Position numbers and translations under genes: made by a program. A stretch of 64,000 nt of DNA from Campylorhamphus procurvoides (Eukaryota; Chordata; Aves; Passeriformes; Dendrocolaptidae), in contig WBMV01007385.1 in NCBI GenBank assembly GCA_013396655.1, positions 62,001 to 126,000 on the forward strand. The letters run 5' to 3'. Positions 54,301-64,000 of the stretch are shown piece after piece. The number at the start of each line of letters is the position of its first letter. Position 1 is the first letter of the stretch. The notes under the pieces were generated by a model. That model saw nothing but the letters and a program-made list of their open reading frames with translations, was not told where the DNA came from and searched no databases.

Positions 54301-57300
54301 AATCCCCATCTAGCAGAAGGTGTTTTTCCTAACAGCAAAATTCCCATGACTTCTGCTTTCAGAGTAGCTTCTTGCTTGGCTGTGGGTTTCTGTTTGGAGA
54401 TCTGGGTATTCCATTGGTCCATGCCAGGCTTCCTGAGCCAGAATGCTGGAAGTTTTTGAACATGAAGCAGTGCTTGGAAATGCAGCTTGGCTTCCTTCTT
54501 TGAATTCCATGATGCCATGCTTTATGAAGTTGCAGTTGAGTTTGGAGGCAGGACCAACTCCCAAATGTATTGATTTGTGAGATGGAAAAATCCCAACATC
54601 ATGTTGTGGTGCCCATAGCCAAACCCTGAGCAGACAAAATGGGGATGATCCTAATTATACTTTCTCTAACAGAAAGGTGGCTCTTGAGTTGCTTTTCTTG
54701 CTGTTTCCTGCACTAAGCATTTTGCTGCTCCCTTTTTGCTGTTCTCCTTGCTGTAGACGGCTGGCAAATCCCCCCACTTCTATGAACATCTCAATGTGAA
54801 AGTGGTTTCTAAATAAATTGTGCTTAAAAAGTGGCAGGCGGGACTGGGAGCAGATACAGCCTGGGTGTGAATCAGCCCTTTCACAACCAAGGCAGGCTCT
54901 GTGCATGCCCTCTTGTCTGTCTGCCCTCCACCCCCTTTTCAGGGTTAAATACAACCTCTGACTTGGCTAAATAGAGGATTTTTTTGACCAAATGAATTTA
55001 AGCACCATATGATCTGCCTCCTCATGTTCCCTGAGCCCTTTGCAGGAGAAGGGAAATGCTTGTGAACAAAGTCTGCTAACAGAGTTGTGGGTGGAAAGAG
55101 GACAAAACGAGTACGTGAAGAACCACATATTTTCACTGGACTTCCAAAACAAGTGGCAGTTTGTTCTCCAGATAAAGACACATTTGAGAGGAAAAACCTG
55201 AACAGTGAAAGTAGAGGGGATTTTGGTGGGTTTTTTTCTCGGTGTCCCAAAAATTCTTGTCCTAAATAAGAAGCATTGAGGTTTGTAAGCATGAACTCTT
55301 TAAATATGAAGACGTGACGGGCTGAAGCCTGTGTGAGTCCTTGTGACACACAGCAGAAGACTCTTTTCTCAGAACATAAAGGTGAAATTTCAGTGAAGGG
55401 GAACATGCTCTGACATCTGGGGTTTTGCAGTTTCCTTCAGCAGAGATAATCTTACTCCCATACAGGAAGTCCAATGTATATCAAAACAACCTGAGCTATG
55501 TCTGGGTGAAACCTTTGACTGAAACCCATGTCCAAACTCATGGAACATGAGTGTGCTTCCTTGCTGGGATGGGGTAAAGGAAGGCTGAAGAGTATTCTTG
55601 CATTAAATGTTGATGGGATCTTATATAACTTCATTTCTGTATTTTTTTTTAATTTTCCTTTGGTTTTTTTACTATTTTTGTTGGTGTCTGCAGTGTTGAG
55701 TTTCCATCCTCTGCAAATATCCTGAACCAAGCCAGGAGTTGTTGTGAAGAGAAAGCTGGAGATGCCATTCAGAGCAGCCAGGGAGTTGGTCTATTCACTT
55801 GCTGCTGACAAAAGGGATTTACTCCCCCATTGGCAAAGGTTTCTCCCTCTTTTCTGCCTTCTTTTTCCTCTTTGTTGACTCAAAAAACTCTCCTGTTCAC
55901 AGGTTATTCTCACTACGAACCAACTTCTCCCTCAGTTTCTTTTTTAGTGGATTTAATGGGTATTTTGGTGTACAACATGAGGACTGGTGCTGCTTCCAGA
56001 GAAGATGGAAGGTGGGAATAGTGGCTTGCCTGGCTGCAACAAGCTGTTAAATGAGCTTAGCACATACGGCTTTGCACAAACTAAGGGACACTGTGCACCC
56101 ATGTAATTGTTTCCTGTGCAGTTGGAATTGTGCACAATGTGTCTTTCCACGTGGTGTTTGTATTCAAACCTTGCAGCCTTTTTGCTTTTGTGGGAGAATC
56201 GAAAAGGAAAATACTTTTCTAAGCGAAAATGATCTGCACGATTATTTTGGCCTAGAAATTCAAATAGGATAGTTAATAAAATTGATGTTGAAGGGTGAAG
56301 GGTTTTTGGGTATTTGAACCTGGAGGGTGAGAAGAAAATCAAACCAAAAGCCTCCATTGTATTTTTTTCACTTTCTTCAAGAATTCAGGGTGGAACTTTT
56401 AATTTCCCTGATGACCAAACTCATGAAAATAAGTTTCTGTTCTTCAGATACAAAAGAAAAATTATCTTTTTTTTGGTTTTTTGTTTGTGAGTTAGGAAGA
56501 ATGAACTCTTCTAAACTTTTCTAAAGCTGAACTCAGCTCTTCTAAACTAGCAGAGTTAGTACTGGGATGTTCTTTCGCTGTAAGCTCCCTGTTCAAAGAC
56601 AAGCAAAGCTGGAATTTGTGCTGTGCAGTTGTGCCTGCTTTTCTCATCCTTTAAGAACTTCCAAGTACCACTGGCATTGCTTTGTGCCCATGGCTGTAAA
56701 ATCTTACTAGTCCCTATTCAGTCATTAAACCATAGAAACCCAAGTTTGAAGGGGCTAAATAGCATAGACCTTGGAAAAAAGGCTTAGACAACCCATACTG
56801 GAGCAATAAAAAGTTCTGAGAAAACTGTCTTTAGTCCAGATGGAAATACAAAGAGTACAGTACCCAGTGTATCATGAAAACAGGACCTTGCACAAGAGGC
56901 ATGTAAGGAGTCATTGGTTCTGTTTATTCCTGGGTGCAATTCAAAGAGGTGGTTTGCTCTGTAAAGTGTGGTTTGTCATGGAAGATGATGTCATTCACAC
57001 CATGCCTGGGAGAGAGACTAAACATGATGCTTCTAGGGAAGGATCTAAACCATTCCAATTTTGTACACAGTGAAGAAGTGACTTATTGTCAGAATTCAGC
57101 CTCATTTGTTGTAGATTTTTCCTCCTATTTCTCTCCCTAGGGTTTGTAGGAGCTGAGAGTTTAATTCTATCAAGCTTGTTACCTTCAGCTTGTGAATCCT
57201 GGCAGCCCCCTGCTTTTTCCATTTCCCTGCTCCAGCTTCTCCAGTATTCAGCACTAAACCAGCTGTAGCATCAGGATCTACTTAAAAACCTTCTGAGAGT

Positions 57301-57711
57301 CCTGTGTATGTACATGTCACATTTTGGCTTGTTCAAATAACTTCTCAATTACTTGTGATCACAGGGATTTTATAGCCCACCTTGAGGATCTGCACCCAGG
57401 TGTACATGGTTGCCTCTGCTTTCCTGCAGCAAAGGCTTCAAGCTGCTGGCTTTGATCCTGATCATCATCAGTGAATTCCTTGGACTTGTACATTAAATGA
57501 TTATAAACTACACTTAGCTGTGAATCAGTTCTTCTAACTTAAACTAAGGTGTTTAACTCTCTTCCCTAGGCTCTGTTTTGGATATTATCAAGCACATTGT
57601 GGCCAAAGGAGAACACAAGACTGGTGTACTGGATGAACCCTGTATAGCCACAATCCTTAAGGAGGTGCTGGAGGGGCTGGACTACCTGCATAAAAACGGG
57701 CAAATCCACAG
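15322..57711 (+). CDS. OXSR1: OXSR1 (OSR1 kinase), 5' part, join(15322..15391,35311..35423,44992..45100,57570..57711)
   Basis: OXSR1 is a cytosolic Ser/Thr kinase of the germinal-centre/STE20 family. WNK kinases activate it, and it phosphorylates the N-termini of cation-chloride cotransporters (NKCC1, NCC, KCCs) to control cell volume and ion balance. Four exons splice in frame into 144 residues plus two bases of codon 145. Visible features are the N-terminal [19 protein letters not shown], the glycine loop GSGATAVV (residues 24-31), the ATP-anchoring Lys46 in VAIKR, and the start of the catalytic loop (QIHR). The Asp of HRD, the T-loop and the C-terminal PASTA/CCT domain (which docks RFXV motifs) are beyond the window. 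The N-terminus and the MYD88 neighbour favour OXSR1 over its paralogue STK39/SPAK, which usually has a long Ala/Pro-rich N-terminal extension. There is no premature stop. Confidence 0.97.
15400..16199. other. Assembly gap, 800 N
   Basis: This is a run of 800 undetermined bases in OXSR1 intron 1. The 20 bases to its left (15380-15399) are identical to the 20 bases to its right (16200-16219). This suggests two contig ends that overlap rather than truly missing DNA. Frames reading through it carry no information. Confidence 0.98.
16200..16219 (+). repeat. Duplicate of the exon 1 end created at the gap edge
   Basis: This segment is identical to 15380-15399 and contains the last 12 bases of OXSR1 exon 1 plus the GTGAGCGG donor. 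It is probably an overlap artefact. The second copy of the donor at 16212 should not be annotated as a separate exon. Confidence 0.85.
16276..16800 (+). repeat. GC-rich minisatellite, ~112-127-bp period
   Basis: The landmark GGGACTGTGTGACCCC recurs with variation, its GACT starting at 16288 (diverged), 16415, 16527, 16644 and 16766, so the spacing is 127, 112, 117 and 122 bp. Each unit also carries GGCTGTGAGGGGTCTGTC, GGGGTGTGAGGGTCT, GGGTATCCCTCACCTTT and CACCAAGGA blocks. About 4.5 diverged copies are present. The array lies just inside intron 1, downstream of the OXSR1 promoter. Confidence 0.85.
20881..20894 (+). repeat. Short TG microsatellite
   Basis: Seven perfect GT units lie in OXSR1 intron 1. 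The tract is short and probably of no functional weight, but it is polymorphism-prone. Confidence 0.8.
24780..25150 (-). mobile_element. CR1 LINE fragment, antisense, ~370 bp
   Basis: On the + strand the segment starts with AGAATCATGGGATAATTAAG, TTTGAAAAGACCTTTAAGGT and CAAGTCCAACCC, the reverse complement of a CR1 3' end. The minus strand encodes the CR1 C-terminal signature [20 protein letters not shown], followed by [20 protein letters not shown]. The copy is 5'-truncated and lies antisense to OXSR1 in intron 1. Confidence 0.93.
25860..26090. promoter_or_regulatory. Candidate conserved non-coding element, OXSR1 intron 1
   Basis: This block is unique-sequence and dense in homeodomain-like ATTA/TAAT cores and a CATGCTAAT-type octamer half-site (about 26042-26050). 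It contains no open frame of note and no simple repeats. The call rests on texture only and is weak. Confidence 0.2.
31960..32260. promoter_or_regulatory. Candidate conserved non-coding element, OXSR1 intron 1
   Basis: This block includes a GCCGCCGCTGCC stretch next to AT-rich homeobox-like motifs (TATAATTAGTGC at about 32201-32212 and GATGAATTAGC at about 32233-32243). The mixed composition within an otherwise plain intron is the only reason for the call. Confidence 0.2.
35311..35423 (+). CDS. OXSR1: OXSR1 coding exon 2 (glycine loop and ATP lysine)
   Basis: This 113-bp exon follows a polypyrimidine CCCCCCTCAG acceptor and ends at CTG|GTATGC. It encodes [20 protein letters not shown] and [18 protein letters not shown]. 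It carries the nucleotide-binding GSGATAVV loop and Lys46, the beta-3 lysine that anchors ATP, and it starts helix C. It ends in phase 0. Compared with the human protein as I recall it, A-F-C-I replaces A-Y-C-A after the loop. Confidence 0.97.
36388..36490 (+). mobile_element. Probable MIR-type SINE relic
   Basis: The segment runs from AGGTAGAACAGAGGCAGGAT through GGAGTCCTGGCTAGCCCCAC, TATATGATCTTAAGCAAATC and CCAAGCTGTGGTTCCAGTTT to CCATTTAGTGA. It matches the order of the MIR core: GGGAGTCCTGG, CCTTGGGCAAGTCAC-like, and CTCAGTTTCC-like blocks. MIR copies are old and rare in birds. Boundaries are uncertain, and other CORE-SINEs are possible. Confidence 0.5.
40749..40775 (+). repeat. T-rich low-complexity tract
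   Basis: This is a near-continuous thymine tract interrupted by two cytosines in OXSR1 intron 2. It could be the poly(A) trace of an antisense retroposon, but no element body is recognisable beside it. Confidence 0.7.
43048..43061 (+). repeat. Short TA microsatellite
   Basis: About seven TA units lie in OXSR1 intron 2, followed by AAATATGC. Confidence 0.7.
44992..45100 (+). CDS. OXSR1: OXSR1 coding exon 3 (helix C to hinge)
   Basis: This 109-bp exon encodes [20 protein letters not shown] and [17 protein letters not shown] (the last Gly is split with exon 4). It includes the helix C region, the CHHPNIV segment typical of STE20 kinases, and the strand-5/hinge sequence [11 protein letters not shown] that contacts adenine. 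It starts in phase 0 after TTTCTCTACAG and ends in phase 1 at GGAG|GTGAGT. As far as I can recall the sequences, it matches the mammalian protein residue for residue. Confidence 0.97.
45211..47195 (-). mobile_element. CR1 LINE, antisense, reverse transcriptase part to 3' end
   Basis: The copy reads right to left. Its 3' terminus is at 45211-45300 (+ strand GTAGACTCGTAGAGTTTAGG, TTGGAAAAGACCTTTAAGAT, CATCAAGTCCAACC). On the minus strand, 46757-46990 carries the fingers/palm part of a non-LTR reverse transcriptase ([20 protein letters not shown]). The segment 46500-46730 carries the catalytic FADD box ([10 protein letters not shown]) after [20 protein letters not shown]. The C-terminal tail follows at about 45887-46102. 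Frameshifts and stops separate these parts, and endonuclease and ORF1 regions are missing, so it is a dead 5'-truncated copy. About 514 bp of its length is the suspect duplication, so the real element is probably near 1.47 kb. Confidence 0.94.
45433..46459. repeat. Direct duplication of 513 bp around a single N (45433-45945 and 45947-46459)
   Basis: The two copies align without gaps at an offset of 514. I count 5 mismatches (ATCCCCC/ATCGCCC, CTTGAAG/TTTAAG context, CACAAGC/CACACGC, and two in CCCCACACTG/CCCCAGCCTG), so about 99% identity. The single N at 45946 lies exactly at the junction. This is what a false haplotype duplication at a contig join looks like. Frames seen twice (45445 and 45959; 45657 and 46171) are the same DNA. 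Confidence 0.93.
47201..47232 (+). repeat. 12-bp tandem repeat at the 5' edge of the CR1
   Basis: CCTTGGATTTCC occurs twice in full and a third time in part (CCTTGGATTA). It lies right beside the approximate 5' truncation point of the CR1 element. Confidence 0.8.
48223..48252 (+). repeat. T-rich low-complexity tract
   Basis: Runs of T broken by single G or C residues lie in OXSR1 intron 3. No adjoining element is recognisable. Confidence 0.75.
57570..57711 (+). CDS. OXSR1: OXSR1 coding exon 4 (C-lobe start to HR of HRD)
   Basis: This 142-bp exon encodes [20 protein letters not shown], then [20 protein letters not shown] and KNGQIHR. It covers helices D and E and enters the catalytic loop; the splice falls inside the Arg of HRD (AG|GTATTT donor), so the catalytic Asp146 lies in the next exon, outside the window. 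Where mammals have DESTIATIL as I recall, this protein reads DEPCIATIL; the [12 protein letters not shown] that follows resembles STK39 as much as OXSR1. Exons 1-3 and synteny still make it OXSR1. Confidence 0.96.
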
Positions 57712-60700
57712 GTATTTTTCTCACCTTTGTCATAAAGTGTTCTTGAAACAGTAGCTGAACACACACAGTGTTATCCCACAACTCTGTGTGGGCACAGAGA
57801 TAGGAAAGTAAGGGTGGAAGCTTAATCAAAGTGCAGAATTCAAATATCTGTCATCTATATACTACATCTATATACTATGACTAGGCTAAATTTGGGTGGA
57901 CTTTGGGATATTGAAAGTTCTGTTACAGATAATCTTTCCAAATGTCAGCATCCAGCTGCAAAGTGTAGTTGTTGGAGCTGGAAAACTTCAACTCATTTTG
58001 TTTCTTGCTGAGTTACAAATCACCAGAGCACTGCATAAGCAGTGTTGAGCAATTTAATAAGGAGCCCTTCAAGCCCTGGTATTTTTTTAAGGTTAACTTC
58101 AAGATCAAAATAATAATATTTGAATTTGAGTAATTTCATTAAAAAAAGAAAATGGAAACAAAATTAATGGAAAAACTACTTGTGTAGGCAAAGCCCTGTT
58201 AACTAATGGACTGTGATTTGACAGATCATTGAAACGTGTGGATTTCTGTGCTGCTTTTGTTTGGGACATACTTTTAAATCATATTTTCCTCTCCCCTGGC
58301 ATCACTGTGTGGTGTAGTTCAGCAAGAGAAGATTCTAAGTCAGTCTGTTCTGCAGTAAAAAGACTGAGATTTGCAATCCTAAATATGTGCTGAAAATAGA
58401 ATATACTGCTTCTGGGTAATATTCACCATCGTAGCCACAGACTGCTGCTGGAACAGCCTCTTTCTTGGGAATTTTGTGAGCTTGGCTGTCTTCTGGTACA
58501 ATGCCATTACAAGCATTGCTGCTGCTGTGCTGGAATAAGGGTCTGTCCTCTTATAACTGCACAAGAAGAGGTTGCTCTTTGCCAAAATTTTATTTTAGTT
58601 AGAAAATCCAAGAAGTATTTATTTCATATTTTTAATCAAACTGGCTGACTTTTGTAGGTTATTTTGGGTTGAAAGAATTCCAAATGAAGGAAGTGTCAAA
58701 TTTCAGTTTTCTGTCGCCATTCAAATCCCTTAACAAGAATTGTTGTCTTCATTGAAGATAGTTTTGGTTTCATCACTGGTTGCTTAACTTTGTTTTTTAC
58801 AGGTAATACATTAGGCAGCTCTGGGAATTTAGAGTAAAATAATAAACCACCTTACTTGCCAAGTGTGTGGTAACTTTTCACTTTGCCATAACTAATTGAT
58901 AGAACTGTGTTCATCTGTGACTTGCAGTTGGTTTGCTTGGCTGATTTAGTTCATCTTCTGGTCTAGTGAAATTAAAACATATATGTTAAAGCAGCAGTAA
59001 CTTGTTAAATTTCAGTTTTCTGAAGATATGTAATGTTTTCTGTATTGAAAGAGTGGTGGTTCTTCATTTGGCTGGTTGGGGTGGAAAAGCAAAAGTAGTA
59101 AATGTGGTAAAGATTAGAGAGAATATATTCATGTGTGGTGTGGGGTTTTTTACTGCTCTCAGCAAAAATACCACGTTCACAAAGTTCAAACTGCTTGGTC
59201 TGAAGAAAATGTGATTCACGTTGAATCATGTGGAAGCAAACTGGACCAAACCTGCTCTGGCCATTCCCATCTTGCTCGTTGGAGCATTTTGCCCATATTT
59301 AGGGAACTTCAGCAAGAAAATCAAAGCTATGTCATTGCTGCAGCTTAAGGTTGTGGTTATGCATCAGTGGCTTTGCATGTGTTGCATCCCTGTATTTTGG
59401 GGCTGCTCCAGCAATTGTGTAGTGTTTTCACAGAGAAAAATGTTTGGATTACTTCAATGTGTTGGGCACAGCGGTCTGGGGAACGTGGAGAAGTGGGATA
59501 CACAAGGAAAGTTGTGTGGTTTCCTGCCTGTGATGCAAAGGATGGATTCTGACTGTTGGCAGAAAGCAAGCTGACATGCCTTTGAGGGATGAAGCATGTT
59601 TCCTTAATGGAGTTCATCATGCTGTGTTCCATTTTATCCAGATGTGTGTGTGCTGCTGAGGAAAACACAGTTCAAAGATGTAGCGCAGATGGGACCTTTC
59701 CTTAGCTATAAGGATGTCTGTATGGTTTTCCCATTTTGCTTAATGCTAGGGGTCATAATACCGGTCGTGCCTGATGGGAAAGGCAGGTGGAAATCTTACA
59801 GCTGTGCCAGAGATGCTCTGAGAGGAAGTGTTTAAAATAACTAAACTTCAGTCCCCTGGGTCAGCTTAAAGTATCTGGCTCTAAAGGAAGCCACGTCAGG
59901 TGATGGCTGAACTGTGAGTGTGGTGTCTGCAGTGTGGGGCAGCTGCACTTGGGTTGAACTTGAGGCCGGAGCAAGATCAGCTGTGAAGGATCAAAACTGA
60001 AGGGCTTTGGCCAGACCTGAATCAACCAACCCAAAGCAAGTAGCCATTGAGCAGAGCAAAGTGTTCAGCTGGGTGCACTAAATACCCCAACTCTGTTCAT
60101 CTTACACCTAGGAGAAAACAACTTGATAAAATTAGAGACCTAGTATGAGTGAATGGCTGTAATTAGCACACCCAAAGATGGACAGCCTGGCTGGTGGCAA
60201 GGCCCAAAGGATGAATATCAGGACTCAAATGTAATTTTGTGGGCACTGCTGACTTGAGCTGGGGCTGTAAATCATTGCTGAGATCAGAGAACATATGTCT
60301 GATAGCAGAGCTGCTCGATGCTTCTAAATTATTCATCATCTTAAATGGGTAAATGAAGTTAACATGTGAAAAACTGGCTTAATGAAATTCTGCTGCTGAA
60401 TCTTACTCTGCATAAGCCCGCCTTGAACTTAATGCCACTTCCAATTAAGGTTTGGGAAACTGGGTTGGCGTGGAAGTGTAAATCCCTGCTCTGGACAGGA
60501 GAGAAGTTTGACAGTACTCTCTAGAGGAGATTAGAAAGCCAAATATCTAGTGAAGACTTAAATTATAAATTTTTTTTGTTTACTTTCCTAATTAACAGCA
60601 AGAGCGAGTCCAAGACTTGAATAGGCACCATTGTTCAGCAACAAATGCTGAAGTCTCCCACATTGCCCAAAGTGATGGTTTTTTTGCTTTCATCTTCCAA

Positions 60701-63700
60701 GGGCTGCTGGGAAACATCTGAGGCCTTACAAGAAAGACAAAGAAAAAGGCAAAATCAGTTTTATTTTCATGAAACACTCTATCCCAAAGTAACAATTACA
60801 AATGGTCCCCATCTTCCTCCAGAATCACCGCTGCCTGTGTATCAGAGTTGGCAGCTGCCTGCCTTCACTGCCGTGTGCCCATTCCTGGCCATCTCTCCTG
60901 TGCCAGCTGCTGCTGCTGCCCCTGTTGTGGTTTGCTGCATATCACGGTGATCCCAGTGAGGATTTGAAATCCCAGTGATCCGGCTCATGTTGAGTGAGTT
61001 AAGTACCTGGGCACCAGCCAGTGTGCTGAGGACGGAGGGCCAGACTCTGAAGCCTTTGGATGAAGCTGTCCTGCAGGAATCTCACAGGCCCATTTTTTTA
61101 TGGAAGTCAAGCAAGACTGACTTGCTGTGAGGGGTCACTGCCGGGCTAATCTTGTCTGGGTGACACTCAGGGTATGTTGTACCTCTTCCCCATTTGGACT
61201 CTGATTCCTCTGTGTGTTTGGGGATTAGCAGGAGTTTGATGAACGACTGAGAAATAAAAGTAAAGTAAAACCAACCCAAGAGGTTTTATTGCTTAAAAAG
61301 ATTTATTGGAGGGGAGTTCAAGGCTCTCTCAGGTGGTGCTCCGTATGGCAAGCTGACAAATGAATCATGCTGATTAACTGTTACAAGGTCTCTCTGTCTT
61401 TCTCCCTATTTTTATCTCAGAGCTTATCTTCTGTTCATGATTAGCTGTTGTGTAACTGAATATTTTAGTTAGTCCAGGTGAAATGATACGCTGCTCAAAT
61501 ATAACCAGACTCCTATTGCAGTGCAATAAATGTGATACCTGACTGCTTTTTTTGTAAAAACAAAAGCCTGGGAAATGGTTTAGGTTTGTATGCACTTGAA
61601 TATTGGCATGGCAGCAATCCAGCTATTCGTTTGTTTGCTACTCTGTTTCTTGCAGGATGAGAGGTGCAGCAGCACATTGGAGCTGCTGGGTTAGATCAAC
61701 CTCCGCTGCCATACAGAATGTTTTGGGGTTTTTTGATAACCAGAATGTGGGCAAGAGGATGCTGGGGCAATTGTTTGAATATTGCTTTGAAGGAGACCCT
61801 GGAAACAATATTCTTGCTGTGCTTCTATGCTAACTATATTCACTTATTTTTTGGACCTTAGGATGGTTTTGACAGAGGATCAAAATTTAGCTGTTTGCCT
61901 CTTTACCTATACTGAGAGTAAATAACTTCTGAAAAAAGGACACCTGTATGTGAGCACATCACCAAGACTTGCATGTGGGATTTTGCAGGAACGCTGCTCC
62001 AGTAGCAAGTTTTGGATTTAAGATGAAGGAGTTGATGGATATATTTCAGCAGAACTTGGCTGTCCCAGAGGATTCGAGCTTAATTTTCATGTAGCTGATT
62101 AATGCATTGATAGCTGTGCTGGCAGATCCTGTGGTTAAACTGGATTCCAGTATGCCTCTGATTATTTCGATGAGTGAAATACTATACTTTTTTGTTTCTG
62201 TAGCAATACTGTGGGAGAACTTCAAGCCCATTTGTCTACAGTGCTGTAATCTTACTTTGAGGAGTGTGTTTTGGAAGTGAAGTTTGGTAGGGGAGGAATG
62301 GAGCCTGTCCACCTCTAATTGCCAGTTTGAGTTTTAAGTCATGATGCTAGTAATTTGAAAGTTGGCTATTGCCCAGCTGTGGGAAGTGGAATATTTTCAT
62401 TCAGAGAGGTATCCTTTGGTCTCTTATAGTATGGCATGGGTAGAAATTACCTTTAGAGGTGGTAGTTAATATAAATTTTAGAGCTTTAATTTGTAAACAG
62501 TTCAGTAGCCAGAACAATAGAAATGTTACTATTGGGTGTCTCAGTGGGAAGGAGGACAAGATGCTGCTCTAGGTTGTGCTAGGTGATTTGTTCCCTGAAA
62601 CAAACACCTTGCTGTGATGTGTCAAGGACACAAGGACTACTGAATTCCACTTTCTGTACAGGCCAACTGGGATATATTGTGGTGGTTTGGCAAACCAGCA
62701 TGTTCTGGTGGTTGTTTCTTCCACTGCATCATCCAGCAATTCATTGTTTAAAAAAACCCCTCCGAAACAAGAAAAATGCCCCACTGTGGTTGGAGGGAGA
62801 AAATATGAACCAGATGTAAATCCCAAATCTGCAGACAGCCAGAAACAGTAACTCTTGTGGAGACAATTTTCCTCAAAGTGGATAAAGAACAGTCTCTTCT
62901 CTGAAGCCTAAAAACCTGGGATTTAAAGCTCTGCTGGTAAATATGGTTGCTGCTGAAATCACAGGGGTGCTGGGGCTGCAATCCTTCAGGACTGTGTTAC
63001 GAGGGCCCATGTGGGCTCACAGGTGATGCCTGAAGGTGTGGCTGCTGCAATCAGGTGTTTGCCCCATGTCCTTCTCCTCAGACCCAGGTGCTACCTCTGA
63101 ACTTTGTCACTTGCTCAAGGTAACTTTGGTTTAGTCTAAGGGAAAACTACTTTTTGGTAGAACTCCTATGTAGGAAGGGAGTTTTTTAGTTTTTTCCCCT
63201 CTGCTTTGCTCCATGGAGATGAGAAGCAGGAAAAGTACCCCAAAAAGCAGGAGATGGAGTTTGGGGTGATCTCCAAAAGGTTCAGCAGTTGACAGGTTTT
63301 GGTCAGTGATCCATGACTAAGTTGCATGCTCAACTAATTTGGTTTCTAGCTGTTATTGAATTGTCAGGAGCATTTGGATTTGATGTGTTTCCAGGGGAAA
63401 TAACCATTTGATGTCTGCAGCATTAAGTGTATCAGGTGAAAATGTAACAGATTCTCTTGGCTTTCTCCTCTGAAGAAACCAAGTGCCGTTCACAGGTGTG
63501 CACAGCACTGTGACATCTGTCTCATGTCACTGCATTTATCTGGTGTGGATTACTGGGACTGCGTCACCCAGTACGGGCTCTTGCAGCATCTCCCCAGCTG
63601 CACAGTGACTGTTTAAACCATCTTGTTCATCTTTTCCACTGTGGTATATGAAGTGAATAAATCACTTCAAAACGATGGCTTTGGGTATTGTCCCCTGTTG

Positions 63701-64000
63701 TAATGCAGCAGATTTTCTGGCCTTCATAGATCCTGAAAGCTGCATTTGTAGAGATGCCTTAAGCATTTTTTCAGACCACTGCAGTATTTCCATTCATGTC
63801 TTATGCTAAAGCGTGAGAAAAGGGTCACTTGCTAAATGTGTGGTAACATATTAAGTGCAGTTGAAAACTTTGTAAGGCTGCATCAGAAGTTATTTTCATG
63901 TTTGCTAAAGGAAATTCTATCCTGCTTAGCGGAGTTCTAATAAAACTTTGATATTAAAAAGTAAAGTTATACTTAAAGTAAGACAAAACCCATTCACTTT
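57712..64000 (+). other. OXSR1: OXSR1 intron 4 (runs past the window edge)
   Basis: This phase-2 intron starts with GTATTT. I looked for the next exon, which should begin by completing the Arg codon and encode DVKAGNILL, and did not find it before 64000. No gene, RNA gene or well-defined repeat is recognisable. Open frames such as 59221-59574 (+) and 60645-60950 (+) have no known domains. Confidence 0.85.

Larger units (their letters stand above)
45101..57569 (+). other. OXSR1: OXSR1 intron 3
   Basis: This phase-1 intron of about 12.5 kb runs from a GTGAGT donor to a CTTCCCTAG acceptor. It contains the largest CR1 of the window (45211-47195) with an internal suspect duplication, a 12-bp tandem repeat (47201-47232) and a T-rich tract (48223-48252). 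The remaining ~9 kb shows no gene, RNA gene or repeat family that I recognise. Confidence 0.9.

Noticed and set aside
56728..56800. ACCATAGAAACCCAAGTTTG..., vaguely like an old antisense CR1 3' end
   Set aside because: Too few matching positions to support a call without a profile search.
60924..60960. TGTTGTGGTTTGCTGCATAT, similar to the start of some avian ERV long terminal repeats
   Set aside because: Similarity stops after about 12 bases, and there is no matching LTR end, partner repeat, primer-binding site or internal region.
62670..62720. GTGGTGGTTTGGCAAACCAG, LTR-like or a short inverted repeat
   Set aside because: It is only a short palindromic TTTGGCAAA-type motif, with no element around it.

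Overview
The window is vertebrate nuclear DNA, almost certainly from a bird. It has long introns, a CpG-island promoter, and retrotransposon fragments that are mainly CR1, the dominant avian LINE. The coding exons read as clear orthologues of vertebrate MYD88 and OXSR1. I cannot name the species. The order MYD88 then OXSR1, both on the + strand, matches the human 3p22 arrangement as I know it.

Layout. Positions 31-2583 hold the last three coding exons of MYD88 (31-211, 745-836, 2429-2583), which together encode the TIR domain and the stop. Exons for the death and intermediate domains lie upstream of the window. Downstream are a probable long 3'UTR with candidate poly(A) signals at 4638, 5389 and 5439, then intergenic DNA to about 14.85 kb with one clear antisense CR1 (11921-12490) and an AT-rich block (14396-14512). 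A CpG-island promoter (about 14850-15321) with GC boxes, two CCAAT boxes 32 bp apart and a YY1-type site precedes the OXSR1 start codon at 15322. OXSR1 coding exons 1-4 are 15322-15391, 35311-35423, 44992-45100 and 57570-57711. They encode residues 1-144 and part of 145, which is the kinase N-lobe up to the HR of the catalytic HRD motif. The rest of the gene lies beyond position 64000.

The OXSR1 introns are large (about 19.9, 9.6 and 12.5 kb, plus an unfinished fourth). They contain a ~117-bp minisatellite (intron 1), two antisense CR1 copies (introns 1 and 3), a probable MIR-type SINE relic (intron 2), T-rich tracts and some sequence blocks that look like candidate regulatory elements. I found no tRNA, rRNA, CRISPR, complete transposon or additional protein-coding gene.

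Three assembly features matter to any reader. (1) The 800-N gap at 15400-16199 is flanked by the same 20 bases on both sides, so it is probably a misjoined overlap with no missing sequence; OXSR1 exon 1 is intact. (2) A single N at 45946 separates two 513-bp copies that are ~99% identical inside a CR1, which looks like a false haplotype duplication. (3) A single N lies at 15075 in the promoter/5'UTR.

Functionally the two genes are independent. MYD88 is the cytosolic adaptor of Toll-like and IL-1 receptors. OXSR1 is the WNK-activated kinase of cation-chloride cotransporters. I found no convincing undescribed system here. The most useful observations are the assembly artefacts, the OXSR1 leader architecture, the minisatellite and a local substitution in OXSR1 exon 4.
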